In this document: in pieces, positions 52,919 through 62,003 of the stretch
Layout of the letters: each line of letters begins with the position of its first letter
Position numbering within the stretch: the stretch's first letter is position 1
From: Humidesulfovibrio sp.
Lineage (GTDB): Bacteria > Desulfobacterota > Desulfovibrionia > Desulfovibrionales > Desulfovibrionaceae
DNA length: 64,000 bases
Direction of reading: 5' to 3'
Assembly (NCBI RefSeq): GCF_031082295.1
Contig: NZ_JAVHLD010000004.1
Span: forward strand, 17,492-81,491
Made by a program: the position numbers and the translations under genes
Notes under the pieces: generated by a model
Databases searched by the model: none
What the model saw: only the letters and a program-made list of their open reading frames with translations
Told to the model about the DNA's origin: nothing

Positions 52919-54147
52919 AGATTTCAGAAAAGCAGCCCCTGGCAGATAAGATCAGGCCTCAAACCCTGGACGAATTCGTTGGCCAGAGCCACCTCCTTGA
53001 GCGCATCGCGGCCTTTGCGCAGGGACCACGGCTGCCGAGCCTGCTCTTCTTCGGTCCTCCTGGCTGCGGCAAGTCCACGCTTGCCATGCTCATGGCCAAG
53101 GCTGCAGGCAAGAAGTGGATCCGCGTAAGCGCGCCCGAGGCCGGCCTCGCCGCCTTGCGCAAGCGCCTGGAAGGAGCCGAGGTGCTCATCCTCGACGAGA
53201 TTCACCGCTTCTCCAAGGCGCAGCAGGACTTTTTCCTGCCCATCCTGGAGAGCGGCGAGATCGTCCTGCTGGCGACCACCACGGAGAACCCCTCGTTCAG
53301 CGTCACCAGGCAACTGCTCTCCAGGCTGCACGTGCTGCGCTTCCGCGCACTGACGCGCGAGGAACTCTCTCGCATGGCCAGACGCGGGGCCAAGGTGCTG
53401 GGAGCCGAATGGCCGGACGAGGTCTTTGATCTGCTGGGGGCCATGTCCGCGGGCGATGGGCGAGCGCTCTTGAATCTGGTTGAGCACGTCGCGCACATGC
53501 CAAAGGAAAAGCTTGGCATCGAAGAGTTGCGCCAGGCACTGCCGGAAGTTGTCATCCGCGGCGACCGCGACGGCGACTCGCACTATGAGCTTGCCTCGGC
53601 GCTCATCAAATCCATACGGGGAAGCGATCCGGACGCGGCGCTCTACTACCTGGCCTGTCTGCTGGAAAGTGGCGAAGACCCGCGCTTCATCTGCCGCAGA
53701 CTTGTGCTGTCGTCAGCGGAGGACATCGGCCTGGGCGACCCTCAGGCGTTGCCGCTGGCCGTTGCCTGCCAGCAGGCCGTGGAGTTCGTCGGAATGCCTG
53801 AAGGGTTCATCCCACTGGCCGAGACGGTCATCTACCTTGCCCTGGCGCCGAAGAGCAACGCGAGCTATGCTGGCTATTTGAATGCCCTGAAAGAGGTCCG
53901 CGAGAATGGCCTGCTGCCTGTGCCGCTGCATCTGCGCAACGCCAGCACCACCCTGCACAAGGAATGGGGTTACGGGCGCGGATACAAGTACCCACATGCT
54001 TTCCCGCAAGCCTGGGTGGACCAGGAATATCTTCCGCACGACCTCGCGCAACGCAAGGCGCAGTTCTACTTCCCGAAAAACGAGGGCGTCGAACCCCGGC
54101 TGCACACCTGGCTGGCCTCGCGCAAACGTGCGGGCCGCAAAACGTAA
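52909..54147 (+). CDS. rarA: Replication-associated recombination protein A (RarA/MgsA)
   Basis: RarA is an AAA+ ATPase related to clamp loaders that acts at stalled forks. The 412-aa protein has PLADKIRPQTLDEFVGQSHLL, Walker A FFGPPGCGKST (48-57), Walker B LILDEIHRFSKAQQD, ATTTENPSFSV and the C-terminal MgsA domain (LYYLACLLESGEDPRFICRRL). The ATG at 52909 has a CGAGGAG site; the earlier ORF-track start is inside rsmE. It converges with the CgeB-like gene, with a 3-base gap. Confidence 0.94.
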   Translation: MRIEISEKQPLADKIRPQTLDEFVGQSHLLERIAAFAQGPRLPSLLFFGPPGCGKSTLAMLMAKAAGKKWIRVSAPEAGLAALRKRLEGAEVLILDEIHRFSKAQQDFFLPILESGEIVLLATTTENPSFSVTRQLLSRLHVLRFRALTREELSRMARRGAKVLGAEWPDEVFDLLGAMSAGDGRALLNLVEHVAHMPKEKLGIEELRQALPEVVIRGDRDGDSHYELASALIKSIRGSDPDAALYYLACLLESGEDPRFICRRLVLSSAEDIGLGDPQALPLAVACQQAVEFVGMPEGFIPLAETVIYLALAPKSNASYAGYLNALKEVRENGLLPVPLHLRNASTTLHKEWGYGRGYKYPHAFPQAWVDQEYLPHDLAQRKAQFYFPKNEGVEPRLHTWLASRKRAGRKT

Positions 54148-54150
54148 CCC

Positions 54151-55422
54151 CTACCCGTCCTGACCGGTCTTCCTGGCGTACAGCTTGCGCCATTCGTCCA
54201 GGAACAGCACGGCGGTCTCAAGTTCGCCGAGCCTGCCCTGTTGCTGCCGAATAGCCCAGACGAGATCCTCAAAACTGGTGCTCGCGGGGAGCGCAAGCCG
54301 GTCGAGAAGAGCCGAGATATCCTGCGCCAACTCTGGCGGGAGGCCTTCAACCGCCTGAAGGCTGGCGCGTTGTTTGGGCCATCCCGGAACGCGTTCGCCC
54401 ACGAAGTCGAGCAGGGTCCGCATCCGCGCGCAATAGGTGTGCTCCCGAAGCACCCGCTCTTGCCCACGCGCAGCAATGGCTGCACGTTCGTCGGGATGAG
54501 CCAGGTAATGCGCAATCTTGTCCTGCAATTCCTCCATGCTCCCGAAGGTAGCCAGTTCGTCGTCCGCAAAGGCTTCGGGCATGAGGATTCTGCGGTCAAC
54601 AAGCTGAAAGGCACGGCAGGCCGCGATCTCAAAGGTGCGCGGGTTGATGAAGTCCCCGCCGGTGACCAGTTCTTTGGCTTGGACGCTTGAGTGCAGATTA
54701 ATGTTCACCTTGGTGGCGTTGAAAATCTTGACGCAGTCCTCGCTGGAAACGCGTGCGCCGGCCATCTGCACATAGGGCTCAAGCACGCTGTCGCCTTCCC
54801 ATTCGGTACCCCAAAGCTTGAAATCGTGGCGGATGAGATCGCGAAAGGCCACACGGCGGTTGGCATAGCCAGCCCCCATGAAGGAAACGTCAGAGCCGAA
54901 TTTACGGATTTCCGCAGCAGAAAGTTCAAGTGGTTTGTGAACTTCCGGTTGAGCTGCCAAAGGCAGATACAGGGCGTTGCCCACCCCAATAGCTTGCAAT
55001 TCCTTAAATATTTCATCTCGCTGGATGACGGCAAATACATCATAGTACGGAGCAAAGCCCTTCCAGTACGTAAAGAGACGGAAATCTTCAACAAACCACA
55101 TCGCCGTGGTGATTCCGTCACGTTTAAGCCGCTTCAAGGCCTGGATGGTCAGCGGTGCCTGGGCCTGCGCAAGCACAAGGTCCGGTTCAAAGGTTTCGGC
55201 CTTGGCCAAGACGGACTGGGACACAACCTGAAGGTAGCTGTTCTCTAAATATTGCAGGCGGTCCGTGCCCACCTTGAGTCCATGCAGGGCCTTGTAGGAG
55301 GGGTAAAAGTCCGGCGCCTCGAACACCTCCACCAGATGCCCGAGCTGCCGCAAAGCCGCCGTGCAGTATCTGCCGATGGGCAGGGAGCCGCCATAGAGCG
55401 GCAACACCACCAGTATCCTCAC
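54151..55422 (-). CDS. CgeB-like glycosyltransferase
   Basis: The protein has the GT4/CgeB layout: an N-terminal Rossmann domain starting RILVVLPLYGGSLPIGRYC, and a C-terminal domain with SFMGAGYANRRVAF, VNINLHS and INPRTFEIAACRAFQLVDRR, where EIAACRAFQ is typical of CgeB proteins in flagellar or LPS modification clusters. GTG 55422 with an AAGGGGGCGA site is preferred; GTG 55452 is the ORF-track start and cannot be excluded. Length is 423 aa. It follows the GT9 gene on the same strand after an AT-rich gap. Confidence 0.82.
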   Translation of the reverse strand: MRILVVLPLYGGSLPIGRYCTAALRQLGHLVEVFEAPDFYPSYKALHGLKVGTDRLQYLENSYLQVVSQSVLAKAETFEPDLVLAQAQAPLTIQALKRLKRDGITTAMWFVEDFRLFTYWKGFAPYYDVFAVIQRDEIFKELQAIGVGNALYLPLAAQPEVHKPLELSAAEIRKFGSDVSFMGAGYANRRVAFRDLIRHDFKLWGTEWEGDSVLEPYVQMAGARVSSEDCVKIFNATKVNINLHSSVQAKELVTGGDFINPRTFEIAACRAFQLVDRRILMPEAFADDELATFGSMEELQDKIAHYLAHPDERAAIAARGQERVLREHTYCARMRTLLDFVGERVPGWPKQRASLQAVEGLPPELAQDISALLDRLALPASTSFEDLVWAIRQQQGRLGELETAVLFLDEWRKLYARKTGQDG

Positions 55423-55510
55423 CCTCGCCCCCTTGGTTCGTTTCCCGCTCACCCTACGACGTGGTCATCCGACTATTCTTAATGTTTTAACCGTCATCCG
55501 CAATTAAGAG

Positions 55511-55524
55511 AAAGTCTAGACTTT
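55511..55524. repeat. Perfect 14-base palindrome in AT-rich gap
   Basis: AAAGTCTAGACTTT is a perfect palindrome in the 96-126 base gap between the two minus-strand glycosyltransferase genes. The 8-base core GTCTAGAC also occurs at 14272-14279. Two direct copies of ATTCTTAAT (55475 and 55532) flank it. The gap has no gene. It may be an operator region for the CgeB-like gene. Confidence 0.4.
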
Positions 55525-55548
55525 ATTTAACATTCTTAATTTATAACT

Positions 55549-56838
55549 TTATGTTATTATGCTCGAAGATATTCCTGAAAACCTTCCACTAGAGGATTCA
55601 GCGTCCGGCACCATCCAGTCCCGCTCCATGTACAGGCGTTCTGCGAGCTCATTGAGCATCTGTGATGGCTCGCCCTGCCCTGCCGAAAGATGTTCAGAAA
55701 GAAAATCGCGGAAGCGTCCACGCAATTCGGACTGTGGGTCAGGTCCGGCTTTGGCCGTAAAGGTCTGGCCCAATTTGTCCGTGTCGGAATTGAAGACCGT
55801 GACGCCAGAGGGCAGGTGGTTCGCGTCCAGGGTGGAGAGATAGCGAACAATGTCGGTATCCATGAAGGGCTGCAAGCAGGCCACCTGTGCCGTGCATGGC
55901 TGTGACTCTAGACAGGGTGCGCACTCGATGTTGGCCTGAAGCACCTGATGCCCCAGTCCGTAGGGTCCGGTTTCAAAGCACCAGGCCGAGGAGAGAAAGG
56001 TCGCCAGCACGGGGATTCCTAGGTGCGCGGCAAGATGCATTGTGCCGGTGTCCGGGGTCAGCACCAGGTCGAGCCCGCCCACCACGTCCACAAGGGAGCC
56101 CCAGCCTGTGGCGCCGCAAAGGTTCTTCAACACCCGGGCGTGTCGCCCCGGAAGCTCTCGCTCGAGCTGTCGCGCAGCCTGGAGCTCGGCCTTGCTGCCG
56201 AGCAGGACCAGCGCGTCGTCACCGCGGATGTCCAAAAGCGCGGTCACCAACGCGGCAAGCACCTTGGGCGGAAGGGAACGCCTGGACTCGCGTCCGGCCA
56301 TGACCACGCCAAGGCCGCCGCCCTTGCCCTTCGCCACGGGGTTGACCTCGGTGGCTGGCACGGGTGAAGCGTGGTGCCAGGCCCAGAAGTCCGCGATGTT
56401 GAGCCCGATGCGGCGCATGGCGGACCAGCGCATGGCGAGCCGGGACCACTGGCCAACGATCTCCTGTCCGTTCTGCCAGACATGCCCTCGCACGCTCTGC
56501 GGATCAAACAGCGCTGCCAGCCGGTAGTTCAAAGGCGAGAAATTGAGATTGTATACCCGTGAGAATCGGATGCCAGCAAGCTCTCGAAATGCCGTGACAT
56601 TGCGTTCAAGAAGCACTCGCGCCTGTTCGGCAGGCGGCAGCTTGGCCAACACAGTGCCATGGGCGCACACAGGATGCAGGTGCACAGTCGGATACAGCAG
56701 CCGGGCCAACGCCACCAGCGACTCGTCCAGACAGAGATGAACCTCGGCTTCGGTCTCGCCTAAAAGCGACAAGAGCAAACGCTTGGTCTGCACAAGGTCG
56801 CCGAACCTGGCGAGCTGAATCACGAGATAGGCTGGCAT
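55549..56838 (-). CDS. Family 9 glycosyltransferase (heptosyltransferase-like)
   Basis: GT9 enzymes transfer heptose or related sugars to LPS core. The 429-aa protein begins VIQLARFGDLVQTKRLLLSLL (the GT9 acceptor-side start) and has the donor-site motif LTPDTGTMHLAAHLGIPVLATF at about 275-297. The tail contains several cysteines (CAPCLESQPCTAQVAC) and a Ser-rich end. The tail of about 120 residues is longer than in WaaC/WaaF. The ATG lies next to the divergent siroheme gene's promoter region. LPS or protein-glycan target is unknown. Confidence 0.87.
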   Translation of the reverse strand: MPAYLVIQLARFGDLVQTKRLLLSLLGETEAEVHLCLDESLVALARLLYPTVHLHPVCAHGTVLAKLPPAEQARVLLERNVTAFRELAGIRFSRVYNLNFSPLNYRLAALFDPQSVRGHVWQNGQEIVGQWSRLAMRWSAMRRIGLNIADFWAWHHASPVPATEVNPVAKGKGGGLGVVMAGRESRRSLPPKVLAALVTALLDIRGDDALVLLGSKAELQAARQLERELPGRHARVLKNLCGATGWGSLVDVVGGLDLVLTPDTGTMHLAAHLGIPVLATFLSSAWCFETGPYGLGHQVLQANIECAPCLESQPCTAQVACLQPFMDTDIVRYLSTLDANHLPSGVTVFNSDTDKLGQTFTAKAGPDPQSELRGRFRDFLSEHLSAGQGEPSQMLNELAERLYMERDWMVPDAESSSGRFSGISSSIIT

Positions 56839-56896
56839 GTGGCTAGGCGTTCTCCTCTTTTCGCTGTGTCGGCACCCTATCTCACACGCGGTGAAT

Positions 56897-56921
56897 ATGG
56901 CAAGATTGACTGTTTTGCCAT
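56897..56921. promoter_or_regulatory. Inverted repeat upstream of siroheme dehydrogenase
   Basis: ATGGCAA (56897-56903) and TTGCCAT (56915-56921) are perfect inverted arms separated by 11 bases. They lie 26 bases upstream of the presumed start codon of the siroheme gene, in the gap shared with the divergent GT9 gene. Position and symmetry suit a dimeric repressor or activator site. I do not recognise the regulator. Confidence 0.45.
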
Positions 56922-56946
56922 TTTACAGACCGGGCAAGGATTTGGT

Positions 56947-57648
56947 ATGATCTTCCGGATGCGCTATTATCCTATGTTTGTGAGCCTTGCGGGACGAGCC
57001 TGCCTTGTGGTGGGTGCTGGCCAGGTTGGCTTGCGCAAAATCGAAACTCTGGCCGAGTGTGGCGCTTCAAGCGTGCTTGTGGTGGACAAGAATCCACCTG
57101 ACAAGGCCCTGGAGCTGCTGCTCAGGCGGCCAGGTCTGACCTTTGCCCAACGCGACTTCCAGGAGACTGACCTTGAGGGCAAGTTCCTGGCCATTGCCTC
57201 AACCAGCAGTTCCCAGGTCAATCAGCGCATCAGCGACCTTTGTAGGCTTCGTGGCGTGCTCTGCAATATCGTTGACCAGCCCGACGCCTGCACCTTCATC
57301 GTTCCGGCAACAGTGCGACAGGGCGACCTGACGCTTGCAGTATCCACCGGCGGGCAGAGTCCAGCCCTGGCCAAGACCATCCGCAAGGACTTGCAGAATG
57401 CCTACGGAAGGGAGTATGCCCTGTTCCTCGCACTCATGGGGCGCCTGCGGACTCTCGTTCTGGCCCAAGGCCAAGAGACAGAGGCCAACACCGCCCTGTT
57501 CCGCAAGCTCGTGGGCTCGCGCCTGCTTGAAGCGTTCAAGAATAATGACATTCCCTTGGCAATGGCGGAACTGGCAGCACATTTGCCCACACACTTGCAC
57601 GACCAAGTGCCTTCACTGATAACGGAGATCCTGCATGATTCTGCCTGA
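56947..57648 (+). CDS. Precorrin-2 dehydrogenase/sirohydrochlorin ferrochelatase-like protein
   Basis: This Met8/CysG-N type enzyme oxidises precorrin-2 to sirohydrochlorin and in some cases inserts iron to make siroheme, needed by dissimilatory sulfite reductase. The 233-aa protein has a Rossmann start CLVVGAGQVGLRKIETL, LAIASTSSSQVNQRIS and NIVDQPDACTFIVPATVRQGDLTLAVSTGGQSPALAKTIRKDL, typical of the family. ATG 56947 with an AAGGA site is preferred to the ORF-track start at 56839. It overlaps the next gene by 14 bases, in the order dehydrogenase-ccsA-hemA common in Desulfovibrio. Confidence 0.92.
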   Translation: MIFRMRYYPMFVSLAGRACLVVGAGQVGLRKIETLAECGASSVLVVDKNPPDKALELLLRRPGLTFAQRDFQETDLEGKFLAIASTSSSQVNQRISDLCRLRGVLCNIVDQPDACTFIVPATVRQGDLTLAVSTGGQSPALAKTIRKDLQNAYGREYALFLALMGRLRTLVLAQGQETEANTALFRKLVGSRLLEAFKNNDIPLAMAELAAHLPTHLHDQVPSLITEILHDSA

Positions 57649-58468
57649 ACTGCTTCCGATCCTCGTCATCGCCCTGTACTTCCTGGGTACCGTGCTTTTC
57701 GTCGTTGGTTCGGCCCTGCGCAATGATCGCCTGAAAAACTCCGCCCTTGTCCTTGGAGCACTCGGCTTCGCCCTGCACAGCCTGGACCTTGTTCACATCA
57801 TGACCGGTGCCGATGCGACCCCGGGCCTGACTGCCGGACGCTTCCTGTTCTGCCTGCTCGGCTGGGGCATGCTTCTCATTTTCCTGCTTCTCTGGTGGCG
57901 TCTCAAGCTCAAGTTTCTTGCTGTGGTGGCCATGCCCCTCGCGCTCATGCTCTACATCACCGCAAACGCCACGGTCGGCGTCAACGCCAAGCTGCCGCCC
58001 ATGCTCTCAGGCCTGTTCTTTTTCCTGCACATCGGGACGCTGTTCGCCAGCATGGCGCTGCTCGCCATGGCCTTTGGCGCTGGCCTGGCCTTTCTGCACC
58101 TGGAAAAGCGCATCAAGACCAAGGCCGGCTTGAAACAGTTCCAGAAGGACATGCCTTCACTCGACACCTTTGACCGGGTGAACCACTTCGTGGCCCTGTG
58201 CGGCTTCCCGCTCTACACGCTGGGATTGGCGTCGGGGTATGTCTGGGCATGGCTTGCCGCCCGGCGCGTCTTCTCGCTTGACCCAAAAGAATTGTTGGCT
58301 TTGGCCGTATTGGTCCTTTACGCCTACCTGTTCCACCAACGCCTGGCCATGGGCTGGCGGGGCCGCAAACCTGCGGTCATGGCCATTTGCGTGTTCCTGC
58401 TGACCGTCATTTCCATGCTCGGCGTCAACTTCCTCGTTCCCACAACGTTTCACGGGTTTAAACCGTAA
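57635..58468 (+). CDS. CcsA/HemX-like cytochrome c assembly membrane protein
   Basis: The 277-aa protein has eight predicted transmembrane segments and the cytochrome c assembly (CcsA/ResC) pattern, with a conserved histidine-bearing helix in LFFFLHIGTLFASMALLAMAFG and the ASGYVWAWLAARRVFSLDPKE tail. Family members are linked to haem handling for cytochrome c; HemX-type relatives beside hemA are thought to regulate glutamyl-tRNA reductase. Placement directly before hemA fits either. It overlaps the preceding gene by 14 bases and hemA by one. Confidence 0.85.
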   Translation: MILPELLPILVIALYFLGTVLFVVGSALRNDRLKNSALVLGALGFALHSLDLVHIMTGADATPGLTAGRFLFCLLGWGMLLIFLLLWWRLKLKFLAVVAMPLALMLYITANATVGVNAKLPPMLSGLFFFLHIGTLFASMALLAMAFGAGLAFLHLEKRIKTKAGLKQFQKDMPSLDTFDRVNHFVALCGFPLYTLGLASGYVWAWLAARRVFSLDPKELLALAVLVLYAYLFHQRLAMGWRGRKPAVMAICVFLLTVISMLGVNFLVPTTFHGFKP

Positions 58469-59865
58469 TGGATAAATCAATCTTCCTCATTGGACTCAAC
58501 CACCGCTCTGCCGGTGTAAATGTTCGCGAGAAATTCGCCCTGACGAATGTCGCGGACTTCGAGAAAAGCCTGCTCGCGGCGTGTCCCCTGCGCGAAGTCA
58601 TGGCACTGTCCACCTGCAACCGAGTGGAAATTCTCGTGGTGGCCGACAACGACCGCTGTGAAGGCGTGGACTTGCCAGAGGCCGTGCTGCGCCATTGGGC
58701 CGAAACCTGTGGTGGACAGGTTGACGCTTTGCGCACCCACACATACCGCCACGTGAGCATGGACGCGGTAACGCACCTGTTCTGCGTCGCCGCCAGCCTC
58801 GACTCCATGGTCATGGGCGAGCCGCAAATCCTGGGGCAGCTCAAGTCCAGCTACCGCAAGGCAGTTGAGACGGGCACGGCAAGGGTCATCATCAACAGGC
58901 TGCTGCACAAGTCCTTCTCTGTGGCCAAGCGAGTGCGTACCGAGACGGCGATCGCCTCAAGCGCCGTCTCCATCAGCTACGCCGCGGTGGAACTGGCCAA
59001 AAAGATCTTTGGCGAACTGGCGGGAAAAACCGCCATGCTTGTTGGGGCAGGAGAGATGGCTGAGCTGGCCGCCACGCACCTGCTGGCCTCCGGCATCGAA
59101 AAGCTCTACATCACAAACCGCACGTATTCGCGCGCGCAGGAACTCGCCAAGACCATGCACGGTGAGGCCATCCTTTTTGAAAGCATGGTGGATCAACTGC
59201 GGGACGTGGACATCGTCATCAGCTCCACCGGCTCGCCCACGGCGATTATCCGCGCCAAAGACATCCGCGAGGTCCTAAAGAAGCGCCGCAACCGCGCCAT
59301 GTTCTTCATCGATATCGCCGTACCGCGCGACATAGACCCGGACGTGAACGCCCTGGACAACGTCTACCTCTACGACATCGACGACCTGAAGGAAGTCGTG
59401 GAGGAGAACATGAGCGCCCGCCAGGGCGAAGCCGTCAAGGCACGGGCCATCGTCGAGGTGGAGGCCCAAGCCTTCGCCACTTGGCTTAAAGCGCTGGCGC
59501 TGCAACCTACCATCACCGACCTCTTGAAACGGGCTGAGGATGTGGCTGAGCGAGAACTGGCCAAGACCCTGAAGCGCCTTGGCGACGTGGACGACGAGAC
59601 CCGCGAGGCTTTGGAGGTGCTGGTGTCCTCCGTGAGCCGCAAGCTCCTGCATGAACCCATCTGCTTCCTCAAGCGCCGCACGCGCGAGGAAGGCACGGCT
59701 GAACGCTTCATCGACATGACGAGGCGCATCTTCAACCTCGACGCCGACGCCGTCATCGAAGATGCGCACCTGGACCGTCGCACAGTGGATGACGAGGCGA
59801 TCGACTGTGAATGTTGCCGCGACGAGGACACTTCCCCGGCGCGCGACAAGACTGAAATGAACTAG
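58468..59865 (+). CDS. hemA: Glutamyl-tRNA reductase
   Basis: HemA reduces glutamyl-tRNA to glutamate-1-semialdehyde, the first committed step of tetrapyrrole synthesis. The 465-aa protein has LIGLNHRSAGVNVREKFAL, catalytic Cys50 in ALSTCNRVEI, SLDSMVMGEPQILGQLK, VGAGEMAELAATHLLASG (NADPH) and FIDIAVPRDIDPDVNAL. A Cys-rich tail (CECCRDED) is unusual. Its start overlaps the ccsA-like stop (TAATG), so translation is coupled. It sits in a siroheme/haem operon suited to a sulfate reducer. Confidence 0.96.
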   Translation: MDKSIFLIGLNHRSAGVNVREKFALTNVADFEKSLLAACPLREVMALSTCNRVEILVVADNDRCEGVDLPEAVLRHWAETCGGQVDALRTHTYRHVSMDAVTHLFCVAASLDSMVMGEPQILGQLKSSYRKAVETGTARVIINRLLHKSFSVAKRVRTETAIASSAVSISYAAVELAKKIFGELAGKTAMLVGAGEMAELAATHLLASGIEKLYITNRTYSRAQELAKTMHGEAILFESMVDQLRDVDIVISSTGSPTAIIRAKDIREVLKKRRNRAMFFIDIAVPRDIDPDVNALDNVYLYDIDDLKEVVEENMSARQGEAVKARAIVEVEAQAFATWLKALALQPTITDLLKRAEDVAERELAKTLKRLGDVDDETREALEVLVSSVSRKLLHEPICFLKRRTREEGTAERFIDMTRRIFNLDADAVIEDAHLDRRTVDDEAIDCECCRDEDTSPARDKTEMN

Positions 59866-59877
59866 ACCGGAGAGCCA

Positions 59878-60216
59878 ATGCGCACGTATCTCATCGAGGA
59901 CTTTCTTCCAGAACAGCAGGCCAAGGTGTGTCAACGTTTGGCCGACATGGGCCTCACTGGCCCCCTTGACGGGATCTACTACCTGCCCCTGCCAGCCGGA
60001 CTCTTGACCGAGGAACAGCGCGAGCACAGCGCGGAGTGCGGCCCCTACATCTTCGTGCTCGAAGCTGAGGGCGAGTCGAACCTCAAGCTTGAGCTGCTGG
60101 TGCGCGCCCAGAGCAAGCTTCGCTGCTCGTGTGTCGCCTACGCAACGCCGGAGCAGCGCGCCCACATCATGGATTACATGGACAACCTCCTGCGCGAGCT
60201 GGATATTACCGTGTAG
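59878..60216 (+). CDS. Hypothetical protein conserved in position next to hemA
   Basis: I cannot assign a function to this 112-aa protein. It is soluble, acidic and has no signal peptide. It begins MRTYLIEDFLPEQQAKVCQRL and contains CGPYIFVLEAEGESNLKLELLVRAQSKLRCSCVAYA, with three Cys residues. It starts 13 bases after hemA (GGAGAGCC site) and ends 3 bases before tilS, so it belongs to the same operon. Confidence 0.72.
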   Translation: MRTYLIEDFLPEQQAKVCQRLADMGLTGPLDGIYYLPLPAGLLTEEQREHSAECGPYIFVLEAEGESNLKLELLVRAQSKLRCSCVAYATPEQRAHIMDYMDNLLRELDITV

Positions 60217-60218
60217 GT

Positions 60219-61262
60219 ATGGACAAGGACGTGCTGTGTTTGCAGGACCTTCCGCGTAAGGCGGCCCGGTTCTGCCTCGGCATCGGAACGTTTGCCGCGC
60301 GTGAGCTCGGCTGTGACTTCCCATCTCTACGCTGTCTTGTCGCCTGCTCTGGCGGTGCGGACTCCATTGCCCTGCTCCTCATCACCAATATGCTCTGCCG
60401 GTGCAAGGGCGGCTCGGTCATCGCGGCACACCTGGACCATGCCCTGCGTCCTGAATCGGCGGATGACGCCGCCTTTGTCGCACACGTCTGCCATGCCCAG
60501 GGCATTGAGCTGCATACTGAACGTATGGATATCGCCTTGCTGGCGAAAACCACAGGCGTTGGCCTTGAGGAAGCGGGCCGAACCGCCCGGTATGCGTATC
60601 TGGAACGCATCAGGCATCAGAAAGGTGCCGACATCATCCTTGTCGCGCACCAGTTGAATGACTTGGCGGAAGACCAACTCATGCGTCTGATGCGGGGCAC
60701 CGGCTGGCCTGCACTGGGAGGCATGGACGGCTTCGATCCTGACCGAAAACTCCTTAGGCCGCTTTTGTTGTGTCCGCGTACGGCGTTGGAAGATTTTTTG
60801 AAATTGTCTAATCAGCCCTGGCGAGTCGACATCACGAATTTCGATCGCGCAACGACACGAAACCGAGTGCGGCATGATGTGCTGCCACAGCTTCTAAGCC
60901 ATAATTCGTGCTACCTGGACAGTGCCGCGCGCCTCTGGCGACAGGCGCGCATGGATCAAAGCTACTGGGATGAGGAGCTTGCGCGGACACTGGCAATGGT
61001 TGTTCAGCATGACGCAAAGCGCCTGATCCCCGCGGAGTCTTTGAATGGTTGCCCTGCCCCACTCCGCTTGCGCCTGTACAAGGCAGTCCTAGAGGCCACA
61101 GGACCAGGCCAGTGCCTCAGCGACGGGCTGTTCCGTCTCGACGAGCTCTGGGTTGCGGGTAGTAATGGAAAGAGTGTCCGCTTTCCCGGCGACAAGGAAG
61201 CCCGCATCACACGGGCAGGCATCGCCGTCCAGGTCATTGACAGGAAAAAAGAGTGCGGATAA
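60219..61262 (+). CDS. tilS: tRNA(Ile)-lysidine synthase
   Basis: TilS converts C34 of tRNA-Ile(CAU) to lysidine, essential for reading AUA. The 347-aa protein has the PP-loop SGGADS (44-49), AAHLDHALRPESADDAAFV, GVGLEEAGRTARYAYL and ILVAHQLNDLAEDQLMRLMRGTG. TilS of this compact size lacks the larger C-terminal domain of E. coli TilS. ATG 60219 with a weak GTAGG site gives the family start; the ORF-track start at 60129 is inside the previous gene. It is followed by adk after a 50-base gap. Confidence 0.92.
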   Translation: MDKDVLCLQDLPRKAARFCLGIGTFAARELGCDFPSLRCLVACSGGADSIALLLITNMLCRCKGGSVIAAHLDHALRPESADDAAFVAHVCHAQGIELHTERMDIALLAKTTGVGLEEAGRTARYAYLERIRHQKGADIILVAHQLNDLAEDQLMRLMRGTGWPALGGMDGFDPDRKLLRPLLLCPRTALEDFLKLSNQPWRVDITNFDRATTRNRVRHDVLPQLLSHNSCYLDSAARLWRQARMDQSYWDEELARTLAMVVQHDAKRLIPAESLNGCPAPLRLRLYKAVLEATGPGQCLSDGLFRLDELWVAGSNGKSVRFPGDKEARITRAGIAVQVIDRKKECG

Positions 61263-61312
61263 GAGCTTGTGAATCTTTTGCACAAGCAAAATAAATCACC
61301 TTTGGAGGCACA

Positions 61313-61981
61313 ATGAATATTCTCATGTTTGGACCCAACGGCAGCGGCAAAGGCACCCAGGGCACCCTGGTGAAGGCCAAGTACGACCTGGACCACATCG
61401 AGTCCGGCGCTATCTTCCGCAAGCACATCGGCGGCGGCACCGAGCTCGGCATGAAGGCCAAGGAGTACATCAACCGCGGCGAGTTGGTGCCCGACGACAT
61501 CACCATCCCCATGGTTCTTGACGTGCTGCAGAACGCCAGCAAGAACGGCTGGCTGCTCGACGGCTTCCCCCGCTCCCTGGTCCAGGCCGAGAAGCTCTGG
61601 GAAGCGCTGCAGAAGGGCGGCGAAAAGCTGGACTTCGTCATTGAGATCCTGCTGCCCCGCCAGGTCGCCAAGAACCGCATCATGGGCCGCCGCCTGTGCG
61701 CCAATGACAACAACCACCCGAACAACATCTTCATCGACGCCATCAAGCCCAACGGTGATGTCTGCCGCGTCTGCGGAGGCGCCCTGACCGCCCGCGCCGA
61801 CGACCAGGACGAGGGCGCCATCGACAAGCGCCACGACATCTACTACGACACCACCACCGGTACCCTCGCCGCCGCGTACTTTTACAAGGCCCTGGCCGCC
61901 AAGGGCGCCTGCAAGTACATTGAGCTGAACGGCGAAGGCTCCATCGACTCCATCAAGAAGACCCTCCTCGACCAGCTGTAA
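61313..61981 (+). CDS. adk: Adenylate kinase with a four-ligand metal site
   Basis: Adk interconverts ATP plus AMP with two ADP. The 222-aa protein has the P-loop GPNGSGKGTQ (7-16), NMP-binding DGFPRS and the LID start GRRLCAND. The LID has Cys129, His135, Cys151 and Cys154 (C-X5-H-X15-C-X2-C), exactly the metal-binding arrangement described for the Desulfovibrio gigas enzyme, which holds zinc, cobalt or iron. The start has a TTTGGAGG site. A short inverted repeat (GCTTGTG/CACAAGC) lies in its leader. A strong terminator follows. Confidence 0.97.
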   Translation: MNILMFGPNGSGKGTQGTLVKAKYDLDHIESGAIFRKHIGGGTELGMKAKEYINRGELVPDDITIPMVLDVLQNASKNGWLLDGFPRSLVQAEKLWEALQKGGEKLDFVIEILLPRQVAKNRIMGRRLCANDNNHPNNIFIDAIKPNGDVCRVCGGALTARADDQDEGAIDKRHDIYYDTTTGTLAAAYFYKALAAKGACKYIELNGEGSIDSIKKTLLDQL

Positions 61982-62003
61982 GCCAAGATCAAGACGCAAA
62001 GAA

